From Candidatus Binatia bacterium (GTDB lineage: Bacteria; Desulfobacterota; Binatia; UBA1149; CAITLU01), in the NCBI GenBank assembly GCA_036493895.1, contig DASXOZ010000053.1, positions 1 to 64,000 of the forward strand: a stretch of 64,000 bases of DNA, written 5' to 3'. The notes beneath the pieces are model-generated. The model saw only the letters and a list, made by a program, of their open reading frames with translations. It was not told the origin of the DNA and did not search any database. How positions within the stretch are numbered: position 1 is the stretch's first letter; the number at the start of each line of letters is the position of its first letter. The position numbers and the translations under genes are program-made. Positions 60,095 to 64,000 of this stretch are shown here, one piece after another.

Positions 60095-60550
60095 ATGCGA
60101 ATCCCAATCGTCATTGCGGTTTCCGGCTTGGTGGTGTCGATGGCCGGTGCTGCGTTCGCTGCGGAACGATCGGCCGGCACCGACATCAAGGGCGACGCGA
60201 TCTGTCCAGCGACTGTCCACGTAACCCAGGAAGCGGCATCGACTCCTGCCGGCTACCTGGTCGCGAAGTCTGCGGATCCGACCGTTCTTGCCGGACTGAC
60301 GATCTTCGATGGACCGCCGAAGGACCTCGCCTCGCTCGTGCCCGACAATGCGGACACGGGTTCCAGCGTCGCGACCTGGACGATCGCGCAGGACCGCGAG
60401 CGCGGGCTCTATGTGAGCTGCATCTACTCGGGCACCCGCATCCAGCTGCAACGCAAGCTGCCGGCGTCGGTCACGTCGTGCCGGGTGACGTACGACAACA
60501 ATGTCCACGTCGACGGCTATCCCCAGATCAAATCGATGTCGTGCAAGTGA
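60095..60550 (+). CDS. STY0301 family periplasmic protein
   Basis: The 151-residue protein has a signal peptide ending near AAFAAE and the STY0301 pattern: CPATVHVTQEA, LAGLTIFDGPPKDLASLVPD, then ATWTIAQ, LYVSCIYSGTRIQLQRKLP and CRVTYD, ending in Cys-Lys. Four cysteines are probably paired as disulfides. The function is unknown. The ATG at 60095 lacks a clear ribosome binding site. Confidence 0.78.
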   Translation: MRIPIVIAVSGLVVSMAGAAFAAERSAGTDIKGDAICPATVHVTQEAASTPAGYLVAKSADPTVLAGLTIFDGPPKDLASLVPDNADTGSSVATWTIAQDRERGLYVSCIYSGTRIQLQRKLPASVTSCRVTYDNNVHVDGYPQIKSMSCK

Positions 60551-60705
60551 TTCCGTAGTCGGTCTCTTTACCGGCGGCAGCCGGCGCGCTTGCTCGACAG
60601 CGGTTCCTCCATCTGGAAATCTTGCTTCCCAACGAGGTTTCCCGCCATTTTGGGGCGGAGTCGAGTTCGTAGCGCCGTCGCGTGCCCCGCGGAAAGGAGA
60701 CCGCC

Positions 60706-62340
60706 ATGCCCTCGATCGAACTGACGGACCGTCCGGCCTGGAAAGCCCTGCGCGAGCATCATGCGGTGATCCGCACGGTCCACCTGCGCCAGCTCTTCGC
60801 CGACGACGCACATCGCGGCGAACGCCTGACGGCGCAGGGCCCGGGCCTGTTCCTCGACTACTCGAAACATCGCGTGACCGACGAGACGCTTCGTCTCCTC
60901 CTCCGCCTCGCCGAAGAGACCGGGCTGCGCGGCCGCATCGATGCGATGTTCCGCGGCGACAAGATCAACGTCACCGAGCAGCGCGCAGTCCTGCACGTTG
61001 CGCTCCGCGCGCCGCGTAGCCAGTCGATCATCGTCGACGGCAAGGACGTGGTTCCCGAGGTGCACGCAGTGCTCGACCGTATGGCCGAGTTCTCCTCTTC
61101 CGTGCGCGACGGGCGATGGAAGGGACACACCGGCAAACGCATCCGCAACGTCGTCAATATCGGTATCGGGGGTTCGGACCTGGGGCCCGTCATGGCGTAC
61201 GAGGCGCTGCGCTACTACAGCGCCCGCGAGCTGACCTTCCGCTTCGTCTCGAACGTAGACGGCACCGACCTGGTGGAAGCGACGCGCGACCTCGACGCTG
61301 AGGAGACGCTTTTCATCGTATCGTCGAAGACCTTCACGACTCTGGAGACGATGACCAACGCACACAGCGCGCGCGACTGGGCACTGCGCGCACTTGGCGA
61401 CGAGCGCGCGGTCGCGAAGCATTTCGTCGCGGTTTCGACCAACGCCGCGGAAGTCACGAAGTTCGGCATCGACACCGCCAACATGTTCGGGTTCTGGGAC
61501 TGGGTCGGCGGTCGCTACTCGATGGACTCGGCGATCGGGCTCTCGACCATGCTGGCCATCGGCCCCGAGAACTTCCGCGCGATGCTCGCCGGATTTCATG
61601 CAATGGACGATCACTTCCGGACCGCGCCCTTCGAGCGCAATCTTCCGGTGCTTCTCGGCCTGCTCGCCATCTGGTACCGCGACTTCTTCGGCGCCCAGAC
61701 GCTCGGCGTGATGCCGTACGAACAGTACCTGAAGCGGTTCCCCGCCTACCTGCAGCAGCTCACGATGGAGTCGAACGGCAAGCACGTGACGCTGGACGGT
61801 ACAACGGTGAGCTACGACACCGGAACGATCGTCTGGGGCGAGCCGGGCACCAACGGGCAGCATTCCTTCTACCAGCTGATTCACCAGGGAACCTCGCTGA
61901 TCCCCTGCGACTTCATCGCCTTCCACCACGCGCTCAACCCGCTCGGCCGCCACCACGACCTGCTGCTCGCGAACGTCCTCGCGCAGGCCGAGGCGCTCGC
62001 GTTCGGCAAGACCGCCGACGAGCTGCACGGCGAGGGAATACCGGAGTGGCTGGTGCCGCACAGGACGTTCGAGGGAAACCGGCCGACGTCGATGATCCTT
62101 GCCGATCGCCTTACGCCGGAAACGCTCGGAGCGCTGGTCGCGCTCTACGAACACAGCGTGTTCACACAAGGCGCCATCTGGAACATCGACTCGTTCGACC
62201 AGTGGGGCGTAGAACTTGGCAAGCAGCTCGCCCAGCGCATCATCCCGGAGCTCGAGAGCGAGGCCGAGCCGCCGCTTCGGCACGACAGCTCGACCAATGC
62301 GCTCATCCGGCGGTACCGGCAGCGGCGCGCGGGAGCGTGA
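60706..62340 (+). CDS. pgi: glucose-6-phosphate isomerase
   Basis: The enzyme interconverts glucose-6-phosphate and fructose-6-phosphate in glycolysis and gluconeogenesis. The 544-residue protein has the signature [19 protein letters not shown], the active-site stretch [23 protein letters not shown], and the second signature [20 protein letters not shown] with the catalytic Glu ([20 protein letters not shown]) and His. Length and order match E. coli Pgi. The ATG at 60706 has AAGGAG 6 bases upstream. Confidence 0.96.
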   Translation: MPSIELTDRPAWKALREHHAVIRTVHLRQLFADDAHRGERLTAQGPGLFLDYSKHRVTDETLRLLLRLAEETGLRGRIDAMFRGDKINVTEQRAVLHVALRAPRSQSIIVDGKDVVPEVHAVLDRMAEFSSSVRDGRWKGHTGKRIRNVVNIGIGGSDLGPVMAYEALRYYSARELTFRFVSNVDGTDLVEATRDLDAEETLFIVSSKTFTTLETMTNAHSARDWALRALGDERAVAKHFVAVSTNAAEVTKFGIDTANMFGFWDWVGGRYSMDSAIGLSTMLAIGPENFRAMLAGFHAMDDHFRTAPFERNLPVLLGLLAIWYRDFFGAQTLGVMPYEQYLKRFPAYLQQLTMESNGKHVTLDGTTVSYDTGTIVWGEPGTNGQHSFYQLIHQGTSLIPCDFIAFHHALNPLGRHHDLLLANVLAQAEALAFGKTADELHGEGIPEWLVPHRTFEGNRPTSMILADRLTPETLGALVALYEHSVFTQGAIWNIDSFDQWGVELGKQLAQRIIPELESEAEPPLRHDSSTNALIRRYRQRRAGA

Positions 62341-62363
62341 GATAGAAGCGAGGCCGGGAAACG

Positions 62364-63275
62364 CTACGGGGCTTTCGCGTCGAGCTGTCCGCGCAGTAAT
62401 TCGACGATCCGTCCGACTGGAAATCGATTCGCGGCATCGCGCCGGTACACCGCCGACCACTGCTCGCGCAGTCCCGCCCTGGTAAAGCGCCGGGCGACAA
62501 TCGCGCCTCGCATCAGCGCCGGACTGACCGCCCACCTGGAAACCATTCCGAGGCCCAGTCCCGCCGCGACGAAATCGACCAGCGTATCGGTCAGCGGCAC
62601 GATCTTGACTGCCGGCAGGGGACTGCGGCCGGCCGCAGCGATGTCGCGCAGGCGCTCGACGTCACTGCGCGGGGCGTCGTGGGTGAACACGAGGTAGCTG
62701 GCGAGTTCGTCGGGCGCGATGAACTTCTTTCGTGCGAGCTCATGGTCCGGAGGAAGGATCACCGTCCACTCGTCCTGGGCGACGGGAGTCACCACGAGAC
62801 TGCGGTCCTGGACCGGAGAGCTCGTGATGGCCAGCTCGAGCTCTCCGCGAAGCAACGCCGCCACCGGCTCCGAGCGCGCGGCGGGAATCATCTGCAAATC
62901 GATGCGCGGATGCTCGGCAGCCACGGCGGCAGCCAGCTTCGGCAACCAGTGGTAGCTCGTGAACGTCTCGACGCACAAGCGCAGCGGCAACGGCCGCCCG
63001 CTGTCCTTGCGGTGCAGATCGCGTTCCACTTTGTCGAGATCGGAAAGCAGGCGTCGCGAAGCTTCGAGCAACCGCGTTCCGGCCGCAGTCAGCACGAGCT
63101 GGCGACGTACGCGCTCGAACAACACGAGGCCGAGGCGCGCCTCGAGCTCCGACAACTGGTGGCTGACCGCCGACTGGGTCAGGTGCAGGCGCGCCGCGGC
63201 CCGCGTCGGTCCACCTTCTTCGGCGATCGCGCGCACCAAGCGTAGGTGACGGATCTCGAGCATCGAACCGGACAT
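62364..63275 (-). CDS. LysR-family transcriptional regulator
   Basis: The 303-residue protein has an N-terminal winged helix (LRLVRAIAEEGGPTRAAARL, TQSAVSHQLSELEARLGLVLF) and a C-terminal effector domain (about 95-300) with LRLCVETFTSYHWLPKLAAA and the LysR core strands. It resembles the MetR/CysB-like branch by the HxxLxK pattern, but the effector is unknown. The ATG at 63275 has GAGGAGGG upstream. It is divergent from the 136-residue protein gene, with a LysR-box candidate between. Confidence 0.9.
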   Translation of the reverse strand: MSGSMLEIRHLRLVRAIAEEGGPTRAAARLHLTQSAVSHQLSELEARLGLVLFERVRRQLVLTAAGTRLLEASRRLLSDLDKVERDLHRKDSGRPLPLRLCVETFTSYHWLPKLAAAVAAEHPRIDLQMIPAARSEPVAALLRGELELAITSSPVQDRSLVVTPVAQDEWTVILPPDHELARKKFIAPDELASYLVFTHDAPRSDVERLRDIAAAGRSPLPAVKIVPLTDTLVDFVAAGLGLGMVSRWAVSPALMRGAIVARRFTRAGLREQWSAVYRRDAANRFPVGRIVELLRGQLDAKAP

Positions 63276-63292
63276 GATCCCTCCTCATCAAG

Positions 63293-63307
63293 TCATGAAG
63301 ACAATGA
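63293..63307. promoter_or_regulatory. candidate LysR box (T-N11-A)
   Basis: TCAT-N7-ATGA at 63293-63307 is a 15-bp interrupted palindrome with the T-N11-A core of LysR operators. It lies 18 bases upstream of the LysR start and about 120 bases upstream of the divergent gene, as expected for an autoregulated divergent pair. Confidence 0.5.
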
Positions 63308-63430
63308 GTTTCTCCCATGATGCCCGATCTGCCATCTTCGCGCCATGGAGAGGAGCCGCGACGGCATTGCCGAGGAAGACTTTCTGTTCTTCGTGATTGA
63401 GGCCGGCGGCGTGGCCGCGGAGGGCTGATC

Positions 63431-63841
63431 GTGCCGCTGGCGAGCGCACTCTGGAAAGCCGGCGCGCCGGAGCCTCCGGCCGGCCCCGTCCACGTGAGCA
63501 TGAACGACTACCTGATTCACCGCTTTCGTGACGTGCCGCGCGTCGCGCGCGAAGGGTTGCAGCTGCGCCGGCGCTGGCCGCGAATCGAAGGTGCGCTCGG
63601 CCTCTGGTTCGCTTCGCAGCGATTCGGCCGGCGCCAGATCTCGGTCTCGGTGTGGCGAAGCCCCGAGGAGCTGCGAACGTTCGTGGTCTCGCCCGACCAT
63701 CTGCGCATCATGCGCGAGTTCAAGGACGCCGGGCTCCTCTACACCACCACGTGGACGGCCGAGTGCTTCGATCCGCTGCTGATCTGGAGGCAGGCGAGCA
63801 ACCGCCTGGCCGGCCGCATCGCGGGCGTTCGGCACCATTAG
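63431..63841 (+). CDS. hypothetical protein, possible alpha/beta-barrel dimer fold
   Basis: The 136-residue protein has an Arg-rich helix (DYLIHRFRDVPRVAREGLQL), then GALGLWFASQRF, RQISVSVWRSPEELRTFVVS and a Tyr/Thr/Trp stretch (LLYTTTWTAECF). The alternation of strands and helices with a central Ser-Val-Trp strand is reminiscent of antibiotic-biosynthesis-monooxygenase-like ferredoxin folds, but the match is weak. The start is a GTG at 63431 with GGAGGG 6-7 bases upstream. A 27-codon frame (63345-63428, MERSRDGIAEEDFLFFVIEA...) ends 2 bases earlier and may be a leader peptide. It is probably controlled by the divergent LysR regulator. Confidence 0.65.
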   Translation: MPLASALWKAGAPEPPAGPVHVSMNDYLIHRFRDVPRVAREGLQLRRRWPRIEGALGLWFASQRFGRRQISVSVWRSPEELRTFVVSPDHLRIMREFKDAGLLYTTTWTAECFDPLLIWRQASNRLAGRIAGVRHH

Positions 63842-64000
63842 ATGAGGCCCTACCAGCGGCTGCGACGAAGAGAGGAACCCGCGCAGCAAGCAGCCGCCCG
63901 ACAGAAGCCGCGGTCGCAAGTCCAGCGGCCCGAGAGACACCGACCAACCGCTGTGTAGCCCTGCTGTTTTCGTGCTAGTTACCCCGCCTGATGCGGACCG

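Noticed and set aside
60568..62535. Minus-strand frame of 655 codons opposite pgi
   Set aside because: Antisense shadow; pgi has intact signatures and a ribosome binding site.

Overview
The window is a high-GC (roughly 65%) bacterial chromosome segment with dense, mostly operonic genes, strong GGAGG-type ribosome binding sites and no tRNA, rRNA, CRISPR array or intact insertion sequence that I can see. The gene content (outer-membrane porin, Tat-dependent HybOABC hydrogenase, dockerin-like secreted enzyme, CsbD/SYLF/DUF3309 stress genes, pupylation genes outside Actinobacteria) suggests a Gram-negative of the deltaproteobacterial grade (Myxococcota or Binatota-like); this placement is inference only.

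Layout. 1-8.6 kb, minus strand: start of an MFS transporter, a Tat-exported L-serine dehydratase, a DcaP-like porin, a Gly-rich secreted protein, a DUF2092 protein, an SDR and FtsH. 8.6-12.6 kb: a universal stress protein with a duplicated 3' end, a GNAT/acyl-CoA synthetase fusion and an aldo/keto reductase remnant. 13-21.2 kb: a stress cluster (SYLF, small membrane proteins, SbmA/BacA-like ABC exporter, DUF3309, CsbD, secreted His/Gln-rich protein) next to a PAS histidine kinase/FixJ-type regulator pair. Six promoters in this cluster share one architecture: TACGYGCGTA palindromes, a conserved spacer, a -35 box resembling CTGACG, 17-18 bp and a -10 box. I read this as the regulon of the two-component pair. 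21.3-24.6 kb: cupin, DinB-like, SorC regulator and LytTR-like protein.

24.67-34.34 kb, minus strand: the most interesting region, an 11-gene tightly packed operon that joins two protein-tagging systems. In transcription order it encodes a FHA/RING-like zinc protein (E3 candidate), an E1-like ThiF enzyme with apparently permuted domain order, an E2-like protein with the HPN...C signature, two unknown proteins, a ubiquitin-like beta-grasp protein with an internal Gly-Gly-Gly and a tail, a JAB/JAMM peptidase, an Mpa/ARC-like proteasomal ATPase, a PafA-like ligase, a 62-residue Pup-like protein ending in GGQ, and a Dop-like deamidase/depupylase. No 20S proteasome subunit lies in the window.

34.5-36.6 kb: a small membrane protein and a secreted GH17-like protein with a dockerin-like repeat. 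36.6-48.9 kb, minus strand: a complete membrane-bound uptake [NiFe]-hydrogenase island with structural genes in HybO-A-B-C order, maturation protease, HypB-A-E-D-C-F and a nickel permease. 49.1-64 kb: ArsR/SRPBCC pair, VOC protein, adenylate cyclase-TPR protein, polytopic membrane protein, EGF-like remnant, thioredoxin-like secreted protein, ABC-F ATPase, DEAD-box helicase, STY0301 protein, glucose-6-phosphate isomerase, LysR regulator and a small unknown protein.
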